Origin: Isoetes taiwanensis
Lineage: Eukaryota; Streptophyta; Lycopodiopsida; Isoetales; Isoetaceae
Assembly: GCA_021234155.1 (NCBI GenBank)
Contig: JAJEKV010000035.1
Coordinates: 4,604,224-4,668,223, forward strand
Reading direction: 5' to 3'
DNA length: 64,000 nt
Each line of letters begins with the position of its first letter. Position 1 is the first letter of the stretch. Shown in pieces: positions 51,422 to 63,579 of the stretch. The notes under the pieces were generated by a model. That model was not told the origin of the DNA and ran no database searches. It worked only from the letters and a program-made list of their open reading frames with translations. A program made the position numbers and the translations under genes.

Positions 51422-53239
51422 GTTTACTCAAGCCTAGGCGCCTCTCCATATGTAAGAACCATCCATTCCATTTTTTGTGCTTGCCCTTGAAATGAGAACT
51501 TAGAACCGGCCCTTTTGGTCCTTCCTCGTCTATCCAAAGGTAGCTTTCCATCTCCCTTCTTCCTCTTTTAAGAAAAGCTAGATTCCCATGTTCTTCTTTG
51601 TTTGGTGAAGATGTGGTGGGGCGCTTTTGATCTTGTCAAACTATGCATCTCGAGACCTGTATATAAATTGACACTCATCTATATTTTATATGAAGCAGCA
51701 GTTTCAAATGTCAATGGAACATTCACTGGACAAGGTATAAGCTTAGATTCTAACTTGGATGCTAAGTTTTAATCTCAGATGATGATGTTCATAGTATATT
51801 GGAGGATCATAAATTACTCCAATCGTGGGTTAGAATTTTTAAAATATTTTTTGCATCTAACAACTTTTTACATGCAAGGCTTCATTCATTAAGAAAATTC
51901 CATAAAACGTAATCTTCTAGACCTAGAATTTTGTGAAAGGATAAACATCACAAATAGATTCCTTTCATTACAAGAGTAATTTCCAATACTAGTCCTCGTG
52001 TTCGAAAACCATCTTTACCATCCTCCAAGTTGCATAAAAGTTCACATATGAATTCCATTTTCTATCTTTCTTGGGATAAATAAGTACTTTTAAAATTGGT
52101 ATTCTATATATATATATACTCACACATTACTCAATAAAATCTACGGATTTGCTGGTTAGAATATTATAAATATGTACAAATAACCCATGTGTCAGTACAT
52201 CATCAAATGGTAAGGTGGGCAAGCTAGCATATAACATTTCTAAATTCCATGTCAAGTGGAAAACTAGCACTTTTAAAATTTCATTGAAAGATAATGTTGT
52301 GTGTTGGAAATAGAAATTAGTTACACATTTGAATTATCCAATGGTTTAGCAGTGAGAACAGAGTAGAGGTAAAGCTTAGCTTTTCTCCAGCCCTTCTATG
52401 AATGCGTGGCTTCTAAGCCTCCAAGCTAATCTTCTTTTTTCCTCCTTTTTCTAGAAGCCTTGAAACTTTTGCTCATTCGATGTTGTACATTGTTGTAAGC
52501 TCTTCTTCCTCTCAGCGCCTCGTAATTTTTTAATTTCAGTTATAGTTCCAAAGATAAAAAGTGGTTAGTTTACTGCTCCTTTTCTAGTCTTTTAAAGATG
52601 AAAGATTGGTGTATTTGTAAAGTAGGAATACTTTTTCGGGCTCGTCGATAATCAACTCGAGACACGCACAATCAATAGTTTATAGAGCAATAGCGATTCA
52701 AATGTCAAAAAACACATTGACGGAGAACAATGTCTAGATGCTCATTCAGATGCTAATGTCTAATCTTAGATGCTACATTGCCGCTCAATAATGTATGTTG
52801 TGCCTATTAAATAAAGATAATCATAAATATAAGGAAGCTTCATCATGGTAGAAAGTTTGAGATTGATTTAGCACCTAACAAACACAAAAAGTCTTCCATA
52901 AGAACAATTGATGTATGGTGTCCCATAAAAATTCGTTGTGCGTTCGGGATGGTCCATTGGTAGGATCTTATACCTGTCATATTGAGGTTACATATTCAAG
53001 TATGATCAACATTCTAATAATGGGAATTTTAAATTCCATTATGTAAATCTATCATCACGTGGGCCACATGTAATCTTATATCATTACATGGAGCTGCTCT
53101 AGATTGGCTTTCTTACATATATATAATAGAATAGAATAGAATTTTTATAATAGAATATATATATCAGCTTATGGGACCCATTTAGAGAGCGCAGCAGGGT
53201 TATTTCTGTCTAGGTTAAAAAACCCCACCCTGAAAAAAC
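51422..53239. other. 3' flank of the gene, no further gene
   Basis: AT-rich. A duplicate of GCCTAGGCGCCTCTCCATATG follows the stop (51401-51450), so the gene's last 20 bases are repeated with small changes. A (TA)n run lies at 52108-52120 and an AATAG repeat at 53126-53160. No other coding evidence. Confidence 0.5.
52925..53160 (+). mobile_element. Possible tRNA-derived SINE
   Basis: GGGATGGTCCATTGGTAGGA (52948-52967) resembles a polymerase III A box, and GAGGTTACATATTCAAGT, about 35 bp on, a degenerate B box. The segment ends in AATAGAATAGAATAG-type repeats, a common SINE tail. Without a second copy or target duplication this is only a candidate. Confidence 0.25.
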
Positions 53240-54609
53240 TGTGACAGTAATAATGTCAAACTGTACAAATATACATATTGTGTAGCATATTTACAAGTCA
53301 AGCTAGTGTTTGGGGACGCAGCTGATCCCGCACATCCATTACCTTTTAGAGGTATGATCCCAGCATTCGTACTGAAGACATGTGATGCTCCCCACCAAAT
53401 ATACGACGCCCCGTCGTACATCTCGTGGAAAATTCCCCATCCAGCACTCTGGCCGCATGGGCCCCCCGTTTACCCCGCAGCTAAGATATCCTTGTTGTGG
53501 GAAGGGGACATGCACGCGCTTCCCCTATGGGCTTCTATAATAACTGGAAGCATAACATAACGTCAGCACTAGCAATAACAATACATCTACTACCACGAAG
53601 GGTAGCACATCCATACAACCATAGATACATCAAAGATAATAACATATCGTCAAACATATGAGTCCCTATCCAGGCTCAGACTCGTATGGGAAGTCGATTA
53701 ATGGCTGGGCCTCAAGATAGAGCAGATCGTGATATAACAATGGTGAGGCTGGCTATATGGGTCCCCAGTAGCCGCGCTTAGCAGGGAACTCCCTCTGCTT
53801 TGCCACTAGCCCCGTTGTATGGTGTTAAGTCACTCCATAGCCCCATAGCCGGGGTTCCTATGCACATGCCGCATCTAGAGGAGGATCATCTAAATAATGG
53901 CTACTAGGTCCCTACCCCCCTTCTCAATACAAGAGGAGCAAACATGATCAACCAACATCATATATCCACAGAGCATGATACATAGAGAATAACATCTAAT
54001 CCTAATCACATGCATCTAACTTACAGTTAGGGTTCATTGATTAGGGTTCAAGACCTAGATTATAGAATGTCTCTACTAGAGATATGAAATGCTAACTCAT
54101 CTGGAATCCTAACTTCCAGATGATCTACAAAGGACTCTAATCCAAATACCTGCTCTTGAAGAACTCCCTCTTGCTCCCAGCGTCTCCACGGCCTTCCGGG
54201 GGTTTGAAGTAGCTCCCACTCCTACCGATGCGTGCACGCTCCGGGGGCTGTTGTGCTATGCTATACCACAGCAGAAAGTTCTCGAAACGGAGTCTCGAGC
54301 GCGAACAAAGTTCCAAGGCTGTTGGAGCCAGAAAAAATGGCCTAGGGTTAGGGTTTGGCCATTTATAGATTAGGGTTCCATGTCAGTGCCACATGGCTCC
54401 AATGGGGTGCTTCCATATGGAGGGGTGCCGAATAGGGTGAGGCCATGTGGAAATGGCCCTATGCCTAAGGTTGGCTAAGTTATACGAATAACTTAGTCAT
54501 GCTCCCTTTTCCACCTACTATGGTGTACAAGGCTACTAAAGTAGACTTGTACAGTGACGTGGCCCAGAAATATACGTATTTATAGCATATATTTCAGGGG
54601 AAAGTTACA
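53240..54609 (-). mobile_element. LTR of a chromovirus-related element, minus orientation
   Basis: Right edge, read on the minus strand, TGTAACTTTCCCCTG, is followed by ATATATGCTATAAATACGTA, matching the start of the 2026 LTR (GGGAATATACGCTATAAATACG). Interior strings such as GTTGATCATGTTTGCTCCTC and TGTATTGAGAAGGGGGGTAG correspond to 2685-2725. The left edge TGTGACAG at 53240 is the likely 3' terminus. About 1.37 kb, diverged from the 13-kb element, same family or sister family. Confidence 0.75.
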
Positions 54610-54970
54610 TTCTCCTCCCCTTAGGATAATGCTATCCTCAACATTATGCTAAGGTGATGAATCTGTAACAACCCTGCAAAAACTCACTTTATTGAAAAGA
54701 TCAACTTCCCCTTAATTACTTATTATGTAAATTATAAGGCTATATTTATAACTTATACAAAATTATATAGCCGTAACAAGTATTATTATAAAAGTTTGCA
54801 CACATAATATGGAGTTCATAGTTAAGTCTAAAATCTATGACTCCTATCTTCTCGTAACATGCTCCCTCCTCCACGCTCTCTTTCATTGGCCTGCACAAGT
54901 AGCACATTACGTTAGTTTAATTAATAAGTTTGTGGTTTTAAGGGACCGCCCCCTTAATCTTTTTTTTTTT
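54610..54970 (-). mobile_element. 3' internal end of the same minus-strand element
   Basis: TTCTCCTCCCCTTAGG (54610-54625) is the complement of a polypurine tract. The following sequence to about 54955 matches in reverse complement the 3' UTR of the first chromovirus (13150-13503), including CACATTACGTTAGTTTAATT and TTTGTGGTTTTAAGGGACC. The rest of the element is missing; a T-rich run (54960-54973) follows. The LTR at 53240 is therefore the 3' LTR of a truncated copy. Confidence 0.75.
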
Positions 54971-56789
54971 TTATTATTAAGTCCACAAATTTGTGGCATA
55001 AATGCATGAGTGTTTGATGGCTAGGTATCTAATTTGGCAGACATTTGTGATGGTTTATGGCCTTGAGCTATCGGAAAAAGACATGGCAATTAAGATCTGC
55101 CTCATAAGGTAAGTACTTTGCATTTGTACCGTAGAGTTGTCAGTGGCAAGGGCTTTGGCGATTGCATGTTGGTTCATGAGTAATAGTGCATTATGGAAAG
55201 GGATGTTTTAATGTGTTTACCATTAGTTGGGATATTGCAAATTGAATTTTAACCACGTAATCTTGACACATATGGTATGCAGTTGGTCGTATCAAAATAC
55301 AAATAATGTCTAAAACATGAAAGTTGTGGCAAACGGCCAGAAATAACTACTGTACACTAGCAAGGGCATTTGCGATTTTAGGGTTATGTGTATAAAGTTA
55401 GGGTTCGGCCATGGCATTCTACTGTAATAAGGTTCAATAGGGGCCGCATGTAAGGATTAAGATGGGCATACCAAGGCGATCTGCAGCTAGTTATACAAGG
55501 ATACGAAAATGCTATGGGCACAGTGAAGCAAATCTACTCACTGGCGATGGCAATAAGCAAAGGAAAAATGCTGTAAAAAATAGCATGGCTGATAGCAGTA
55601 TTGCTGGGATTATTGCTTGGCTTGGCAGCAAAGTACAATTATGATTCTCCCGCAAAATATAGCATTGGCTGGATAGTCTGAAGAGCTAAGGGCATGCAAA
55701 AAGAAGCTGGTCACTAGTCTGTAATAGGAGCTTCGCCACACTGGTAATAGTCTGCTTGGCTGTTCGCCACACTGGTGATGCTAATCTAACTGACGGCATT
55801 GGCAAGGATGCGAATCCCACTCAAGCTAATCAGGTTTGGGGTTGATTGCTTATTAAATGCATTTTTGCTTCAATAAGAAATGATCAGTAGATGTATTGCA
55901 TTTGTGGATGTGTTGTGAGTAGTTATAGCAGTTTGCTTTATATTCTATGTGAAGACTACGAAATTTGTTGAAACTTCTAGTTATGACATTTGTAGAGGCA
56001 TTTGCTGGCACAGGATAGTATTTGGAAAAGTGTGAGTAATAGGATAGAAAGGGATCTATTATTGGCTGCTGATGCATAAAATTAATGTTGATTAGTTGTT
56101 ACAAGGCACGATGCATGCTTTCTTTAAGCATTGAAAAATGTGGTATGCTGTAGACTAAAGGCTTATGCTATTATGCTGATAAAGTTGTTGCTGGAGCAGA
56201 CATATGGGATTTATTTGGATTGCATTATCTACACAAATGCTGCTATAAATCTAGTTACATTGTGAGGAGATTTAACCCTAATATGAGTGGCATTGTGTTG
56301 TTGAAAATAGGCCACATGTGCTGGACTGCACAGATAGAGCTTTAAGTTTTTATGTAAAGTCATTAATGTAGACTGCCAATAAATCAGAGTTAAACATTGA
56401 AAAGGGGAAATATAGGTTGGAATAAGCCTGTGTAAGATGCTATTTGCAGGGCTGTAAATAGACCATAGTGATTCCATAATTGTATTTTGCCATTGGGTAA
56501 AGATTGGTATGGCATTCTTTATGTATAATTCTAAGTATTTACTGATTGCAAGCAGTGTGAAGGGGGATAACCTTAGAGGACCCCATGACGCCTGCTAGTA
56601 GCTTAGGCTCTTACCCATGAACTTGGCTAACCGTCCTTTGGTTCTACCGCAGGTAACAGGGTCCTCTACTCTCTGTTTTGTTTTCTTTTAAACAAGTAAA
56701 TGGATTTACGCTTGTACTCTCATAATTTCATACGGTTGTAAGTTAAACTTGATGTGCTATTATGATAAAGGTGTTATACTTGCTCATAA
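54971..56789. other. No gene recognised
   Basis: No frame longer than about 80 codons and no family match. AGAGGACCC (56576) and GGGTCCTCT (56669) are inverted about 95 bp apart. TTCGCCACACTGGT(A/G)AT occurs twice (55732, 55774). Otherwise featureless. Confidence 0.5.
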
Positions 56790-57350
56790 CACTACAAGAG
56801 GAAGGGGGAATTAGAGTCAGTTTTAGAGTCAGACCTTAGTTATAAACTTAAACTAAAAAACATAAGACAAAACCCTGAAACTGACATTACAACTGACGCT
56901 ACAGCTGACTCTAAGCTCTGTCGTTTAAATGACAGAATTAACGTCAGGAGTTAACATCAGAATTAGAGTCAAAATTAGATGCAGAATTAGCATCAGAGTT
57001 AGCGTCAAAATCAGAGTCAGAGTTGGCATCAGCATTGCGTCAAAATTAGAGTCAAAATTGAGTCTGTTTTGTGTCAGACTTAGAGTCAAATCTAGCATCA
57101 GAATATAGAGCAGCCCTACCGTCAAAATTAGAGTCAGAATTAGCATCAAAATTAAAGTCGAAATTGAGTCGACTAAGTGTCAGACTTAGAGTCAGATCTA
57201 GCATCAGAGTGTAGAGCAGCCCTATCGTCAAAATTAGAGTCAGAATTAGCTTCAAAATTGCGTCAAAATTAAAGACAAAATTCAGTAGATTATGTGTCAG
57301 ATCTAAAGTCAGATCTTGCATCAAAATTTAAAGCAGACCTATCGTCAAAA
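56790..57350 (+). mobile_element. CACTA (EnSpm) terminus with subterminal repeats
   Basis: CACTACAAGAGGAAGGGGGA at 56790 has the CACTACAAGA start of plant CACTA transposons; TAA at 56787-56789 would be one target triplet. It is followed by dense repeats of GTCAGAATTAG, GAGTCAAAATTAG and GCATCA motifs. Three larger units of about 110-120 bp (from about 57000, 57121 and 57231) are each built as GTCAAAATTAGAGTCAG..., GTGTCAGACTTAGAGTCAG and AGAGCAGCCCTA. Subterminal arrays of 10-20 bp motifs bind CACTA transposase in characterised elements. The opposite CTTGTAGTG end is not seen in the window, so this is a fragment or an element extending out. Confidence 0.65.
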
Positions 57351-58199
57351 TGTTAAGTGTATATTAGATAGCCCAAAGGGGGCCAGGGATTTGAACCCTG
57401 ATATTGCCATTTAGCCTAGCAAAAGAATTACAAATCTATATAAACGAATTAAATTTTAACTTTTCGAATATAAGAGATCAATGGAGGTATTTCCGTTGTT
57501 CTTAAAGAAGTTTGTAGCATTTAAGTACCTGGTAGATTGCCTCCACGATAATAAACCAATGACGTTAACCATCTCCTATTTCTACAATCTTTTAGGGCTA
57601 CCTCCTCAAGCAGGGCTTCCAGTGATGCCATGTTATTAAGTACATAATAGTGCTTCTTGAAAAATGCAATCAAGTTTGTATTCCCCAGTTTACTCCATCA
57701 CTGCAATGCCAAAGACAAGAGCCTTTTCTATTTACAACAGCAAACTCAACCTGAAGATTGTAAACTTTGCTACTGATTTTGTAAACTCAAAAGTTTGTAT
57801 ACAGAATAATTCATAATGAAAGGCTCCAACCCCATAACAGTAAGGGAACAAATCACTGAGAATTCAGGGTGCAAGTCTCCTGAATACAGAAAATCATTGA
57901 GAATTAACTCATAACAGTAAGGGAACAAATAAAATGCAGAATGAGGAAAGTGGCATACTCTGATCTTAGGATGCCGGGGAGCTTAACATCTATACTTTTA
58001 TCTCCATACTTTTATCTGATGTAAATAAGAGATCCTGGAGAAATAAAAAATGCATGTTTAACAAAGAACATAGAGAACTAAAGAAACAAAATGATCCAAA
58101 CATTTTATGCAGTTTATCACCCTTCGCTTAAAATTACAGTAAGAGTAAGAATATGAATTAAACCAGAATATAAGATATTCTGCAGATGTTAGGAAACCT
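57351..58199. other. No gene recognised
   Basis: Possibly internal CACTA sequence. A short imperfect repeat, GAGAATTCAGGGTGC / GAGAATTAACTCATAACAGTA, occurs at 57858-57915. CAGGGATTTGAACCCTG (57383-57399) is a perfect stem-loop resembling a tRNA T-arm, but lacks the other arms. Confidence 0.4.
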
Positions 58200-58535
58200 G
58201 ATTGAGAGGGAGATCCCCCGGTCGATAATCTTCGTCCACTTCTAGTTGAGAGTCTTCAACAAGCTCGGGAATATTAGTAGCCATAACATTTCGATCATCG
58301 CTAGCACTTGTACTCTAGTCGGCCGAGTTTTTTTTATAGTATCATGCTTTCCCAAGCCATACAGATCCACCCGTGCTTTCACTAGCTTCTCATAAATCTG
58401 GAGCTTAGTGAGCTCCTTATTTGACATGCCCTCAGGTCTACCCATTTGCGAAATTCGCAGAAAGGTAGAAGAAACAAGACTAAAATGCGCTAGCAGGCGC
58501 TTGGATTTGAGAAGACAAAAATCCCATATGGGCAA
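58200..58535 (-). CDS. Hypothetical exon
   Basis: Minus-strand frame with FLRISQMGRPEGMSNKELTK and LQIYEKLVKARVDLYGLGK, charged and helical, continuing in a second frame as NIPELVEDSQLEVDED to about 58215. Protein-like over about 100 residues, but no family is recognised. It may be an exon of a gene or of the CACTA element. Confidence 0.3.
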
Positions 58536-60715
58536 TAAAAATGTAGCTCTGTTTCAAGTTCAATCTAGAGCAAACAGACCTGCAATGCAAATACAGGGCT
58601 ATGAAAAGACAGTAAAAGAAACAACAAAGCAAACATTGAGTTTACAAAATCAGTAGTCAAGATTGAGTTTACAAAATGAGTAGTTATTACCATTTCCTGT
58701 CACAGGAATGCCAAGATGTTGGACTAAAAATCTTCATAAAGAAGCAGACATGCATCTCACGCTTTCTAACAACCTGTAAAGATACAAATACTGATTTTTG
58801 CGATATCGCAATATGCATTATGTCTCAATATGCATTATGTCTCAGTTGAACGATGAAATGAGAAGAATGCCTCAAGAATAGAAATGGCAGATCCGACCAA
58901 ATCTAAGAATGCCCTAACTCAGCTTCACCAAGCAATCGAGGCCACCAAAATCGACGATAATTCTACCTCAAGCTCAGGGGATGGAGCAAAACATCCATTT
59001 GCTGGAAATCCCAGGGTGCTTTTGCAACGTGCTGCCATAACAAAAACAGAACAAAATAAGAAAGTGAAGTGGAAAAGGAGCTAAAATGGCAGAAAAGTTT
59101 GTGACAAATGCTGTATAAGCAAGATTAACCCTGTAGAACGTGAAAGCTCTTCCCTGAAATAAGAAATTCTAGATACAGATTAATGTCAGGTAACAAGACT
59201 CAATTCATAGTGATGAACTATACATGCATTTGGTCGGTAAGACATCAAGCCATTTGAAGCGGTTTCGTTATGGATGAATTGCAGAAAAGTATTTCAAGCA
59301 GTAAAGAGGCAAGAAAGAAAGGTATCGTAAGTTGATAACATGAATATCCAAACAACTTACATATTTAAACAAGCAGTTTGAGCAATAAAGCAAAAGCTTT
59401 GAGCTTTACAAAAGGACCTGCAAACTCTGTGATGTGCTTCCTTTGAAAGAAAAAATCCAAAGCCCTAAGAAGATATTTACCAAAAGCTATGCCCCACTAT
59501 ATGCTGCATTCTGCCAGAGGTCTTTCGGCACTGTTTTCCGATTCCTTCAATGCTGTAAATCCGATGTATACATATTCTTCAAGCGTCGATCCTACAGTTG
59601 TCTGATCTCGACACTGAAGGCTTTGCCGGATCCCTAACCTTTGCATCGTCCATTGCCTTCGAAACGCTTCGTAGTCCCGCCTATTTCATTTTAAAATTTT
59701 CTTACAAAATGCCCTTGTATTTTAGGGTATCTGGCAAAATTCTTTCGTATTTGCAGAATTTAAAGCAACAAATGACAAATAAATGGGCTACTATACTCCA
59801 ATTTTGAAGCAACAAAATGACAAATTCATGGGTTATGATACTACGGGCATGAATAAAAAATGCAAAAGTAAATCCATGGATATTAAGATCTCATCCCTAG
59901 GTAGAAAAATATATTACTCACTTGATCTTCTAGCAAAGGCTGATTTTATCCTAGGATGGCATATTCTAGCTACCAGGAGAGATAATCCTTGATTTGCTAT
60001 AGAATTGAGCTTGGAATAGTTCGACGATTGGATTAGGACAGAGGATGCAGCAGTGAATTAGGTAAAACTTAGCATTGATGGGTGAGTTTTTCCTCATTGA
60101 GTAGAGGTGGTACTCGCTTTGATGTGATCGCTTCAAAGGTAGCATTCATTTCTTAATAAGGGAAAATTGGTTGGAAGGAAGATAAACATGTTACAAAACC
60201 ACACACAGAATTAAATTGTGGTTTGATGTAGTCTTTATGGCCTGCTCCCCTAATCAACATGACCACACACCATGAATTAAAAACTCAAAATTGAAGGAAG
60301 TACTCTAAAATCGGGGTTGAATTGCATGAAACAGTTAATCCTATATGAGCCAGAAATTTGAGCTTAAAAGAACAATCTGAATTTTTAATCATAATTTTAA
60401 ATTTGGGGCAATTTGGCAATTCCAAGAAATGCATATGCATTTTGTCAAATACCCATAAATACAAGGGCATTTTTGAAAATTCCCTTCGTTTTTTCGTAAA
60501 CTCAACCATTGTTATACCAATTACTACTTGGGGCAACCACAAGGTTATACTACTATGCCTTAACAACTTAATAGTTAAAACGTGCATTTGCTCCATATTT
60601 GGTAATGCCGATGTTCGGCATACTATGCCAAATGTCATTAACAAAATAAACAAATAATTAAGTGCAATACAACAATGTCCTACAAGGTAAAACAACCAAA
60701 CTAGTGAACCATAAG
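58536..60715. other. No supported gene; one small ORF
   Basis: A 66-codon plus-strand ORF (58884-59084, MADPTKSKNALTQLHQAIEA, Ser-rich middle, Lys-rich end) is the only protein-like reading and is unrecognised. Short related strings (AAGCAACAAA(A)TGACAAAT at 59763 and 59807) mark a small duplication. Otherwise AT-rich. Confidence 0.4.
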
Positions 60716-60849
60716 TTTTTTTTTTTTTTTTTTTTTTTTTTGAAGGACGTCAAGCTTTATTCACCAACTAGAAACCAGAGCAACATAAATGCAAAGACAG
60801 GATTATAACCCCAGTGGACAAACCGATCCAACTGAGCACAACCACCTGC

Positions 60850-61987
60850 CTATGCAAAAGAATGAATCTGAAGGTAAGTATGCCAGATCAGTACTTTCTT
60901 CTCTTGATCAAGAGAAGAACAATTGTAAGCCATAACAATTTTATCTTGCGCCCACTGAAGAACAACCTCATCTGCAGTATCTATGCCCTTAAAGATAAAC
61001 AACCTCCTTCTCTTCCAGATTGACCATAAAAGCCAGCCGCATGCGAGATGAAAAGCTCGTTTCCGTTGTTTGGGCCAAGCATCAGGATAGATAGCAAGCA
61101 AAATTTGCTGGCTAGATCGAGACGTGCCAAAAAGGGTCAACAACCAAGACCATGCCTGCCGAAGCCTCTCACACAAGAAAAAACAATGCTCAATACTCTC
61201 AACCCTTTGCTGGCATAAAGGGCAGAGCTCTGAAATCCGATTATCCATTTTATGGACTAACCTGTTGACTCTGAGGCATCTATGGATCACTTGCCACCAC
61301 AAAACTACTACTTTGGGGTGAAGCAGCTTATCCCATACCCATATCCAAACACTTTTCCATTGTGGCTGAGGGACACAAGATGCCATCTATTAGATGGAGG
61401 CAGGATTTCGAATGCACAAGCAATTTATACACGTAAGACACAAAACCGCCTACTGGCCGGATATCCCGATGGCAACCCCATATGACTACCTCAATCGTGG
61501 GACCGTAATCCTGTGGCAACAATGCAGCAATATGATTCCAGATTACTCTGTCCCATCTGTACAACAAGAACTTTGTTCTAAATGCTTCCCATGACATGAG
61601 ATGATCAGACTCATACCAAGCTGCAATAGTATTGATACCAGCTGCTACCCATCGTCGTTGTGTCTTTGGATGAACAACCACACTTAGAGGCACATTCTCC
61701 GAGTGTCCCGCAAAGGAATCCACCAAATGGAGTGGACAACCAAGACATGCCTCGGGATTAATATGGAAAAGAGACCGACAAAGGTCCCAAGCCGCAAGCA
61801 ACCCCTTTAGAAAGGGAGAAGCATTAGGATACGGATGCATATGATAAAGCAAAGCCCAAGGAAGGAGGGGCTTAATGGAGGCCTTATGAAATGGGAGACA
61901 ATGCTGAATCGATTTGCACCAACAACCTCGGGCCAGAGAATCATCCTTACCAATGAAAATCCTCCAAATGAACTTTGATATCATCAC
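60850..61987 (-). pseudogene. LINE ORF2 C-terminal region with zf-RVT
   Basis: Two overlapping open frames. 61987-61328 begins MMISKFIWRIFIGKDDSLAR and includes WCKSIQHCLPFHKAS, PWALLYHMHPYPNAS and WGCHRDIRPVGGFVSYVYKL. 61386-60850 contains WDKLLHPKVVVLWWQVIHRC, the finger LCPLCQQRVESIEHCFFLCE and WSIWKRRRLFIFKG. The pattern LPpKvkxFxWxxxxxxLxtxxxLxxR...CxxCxxxxExxxHxxxxC...W is the zf-RVT module closing plant L1-like ORF2. One frame step near 61350 joins the two. The gene ends at TAA/TGA near 60850. Confidence 0.8.
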
Positions 61988-62099
61988 CTTGCTTTGGAGG
62001 TGAAAAAATCCAACATACCAAGACCACCAAATGCCTTAGGTCTAATGCATTTCGCCCAAGCTACCTTGACCATCGCTTGCTCCTAACTCATTTCCACCC

Positions 62100-63150
62100 C
62101 AAATAAAATTTCTGACGACGATACGCACAATCTCCTCCATCTTACATTGCGAGAGCTAGTAAAGCGACGCCATGTAGACATGAGTATTACTAAGAACACA
62201 TTTAGCCACAAATTCTTCTAGGGCATGGACCGGTTTAGTCAGTATTCCACCAAAACAAGTGCTTTTGCAACCCACTAATGATTTCATCCCAAGCATCTGG
62301 GCGTAGAGACATGAATTCCAACCGGGATACCAAGCAACTTTGTGGTATTGCCATGCAGAAGAATCTTCCAAGGATAGTCCAAAATACGAGGGAGGGATGG
62401 GACTGTCCCAACGTCCCACAAAGGCGTACATTTTTGCCACCCTACAAGAACTCCCCGATGCTAAGGAGAATGTGTCTAATAATAGCTTAGCATTACGAAG
62501 ATTCTCAGCCTCGGCAATTAGGAACAAAAAAAGTGTCATCGGCATATTGGTTACATACCTCTTGAGAACCATCGTCCATTGGGAGGCCTTGAATAACGCC
62601 ATCTTGGGTAGCCACGGAGAAGAGCTGGGACAAGACTTCTGCCACAATTGTGAAAAGCAAGGGTGCTAAGGGACAACCCCAATGCGAATTCCTCTACCCA
62701 CTACAAAAATATCCGATGGCTCGCCTCGAAAAGGACAAGAGATCCGGCTGATGTATGGAGCTTCATGACATTCCTTGTGAATGACTCCCCAAACCCAAGT
62801 GCAAGAAGACACTTCTCCAAGAAGCCCCAATCAACACTATCGTAGGCTTTAGCAAAATCAAGCTTAAGATACACTGCTCTATGACCCTGTAACCGGGCCC
62901 AATATATTCCTTCATATCAAAGCAGCCACGTTGTTGAGAATACAACGACGAGGGAGAAAGCCGTTGTGTTGACGAGATAGCGTCGGCCAAGATGTCTCGG
63001 ACTCTTTACTCGCCAATGTCTTAGCAAAGATCTTGTACCACGAGGGAAAGCAATGTAATAGGTCGCCAATCGAAATAGTCTTGGGTTCCTTGTTCTTTGG
63101 AATGAGAGATACAACCTTGTATTCAAAATCTTATCAAGGCTCCTAAATCT
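62100..63150 (-). pseudogene. LINE reverse transcriptase domain
   Basis: Minus-strand blocks in order: KIFAKTLAS (about 63030), FLPRRCILNN, YLKLDFAKAYDSVDWGFLEK (about 62870-62815), GIRIGVVP / GCPL-like turn (about 62690-62660), and NQYADDTF (about 62545-62520), which is the (Y/F)ADD catalytic box. This is the finger-palm order of L1-clade RT. Frameshifts lie between most blocks. Confidence 0.78.
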
Positions 63151-63345
63151 CAAAACTCACAAAAGGCATCATATATGTCATCCTCCAACCAGTCCCAAAG
63201 ACTTCCGAAAGAATTCAATAGGAAAGCCATCAAGACCGGGCATTTATCCCTTTTCAAGAGAACCACAAATTTGCTTTTAAGTCCTCCTTCACAATATTAG
63301 ACTCAAGAAGCAACCTCTCGCCTCTTCGAAACAATGCGACGCACC

Positions 63346-63579
63346 TTAGTCGACACGACCAATTGCATGTCCTTCCGAAAAGGGCAATGGGTGTCGTGCA
63401 AAGAATGAAGAAAAGTGATGATGAAGATACTGCTTAAGATTCACCGGATCGGAGATAAGAGCACCATCTGGCAGCACCAAAGAATGTATAGAAGTGGCGA
63501 GTTTCCTTCTTCTTGCAGCCGCAAAAAAGAACCGGGTACATCTATCACCGTCCTTGAACCACTGCAACCCTGCCTTCAC
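63346..63579 (-). pseudogene. LINE ORF2 segment before the RT
   Basis: MKAGLQWFKDGDRCTRFFFA followed by AARRRKLATSIHSLVLPDG is the WxxxGDxxTxFFHxxAxxRRxxNxIxxLxxxxG block that precedes RT in plant L1 elements. The upstream endonuclease-linker continues past the window edge. Confidence 0.75.

Noticed and set aside
57380-57402. tRNA-like T-arm (CAGGG-TTCAAAT-CCCTG on the minus strand)
   Set aside because: No acceptor, D or anticodon arms at the required distances, so only a chance stem-loop or very old remnant.
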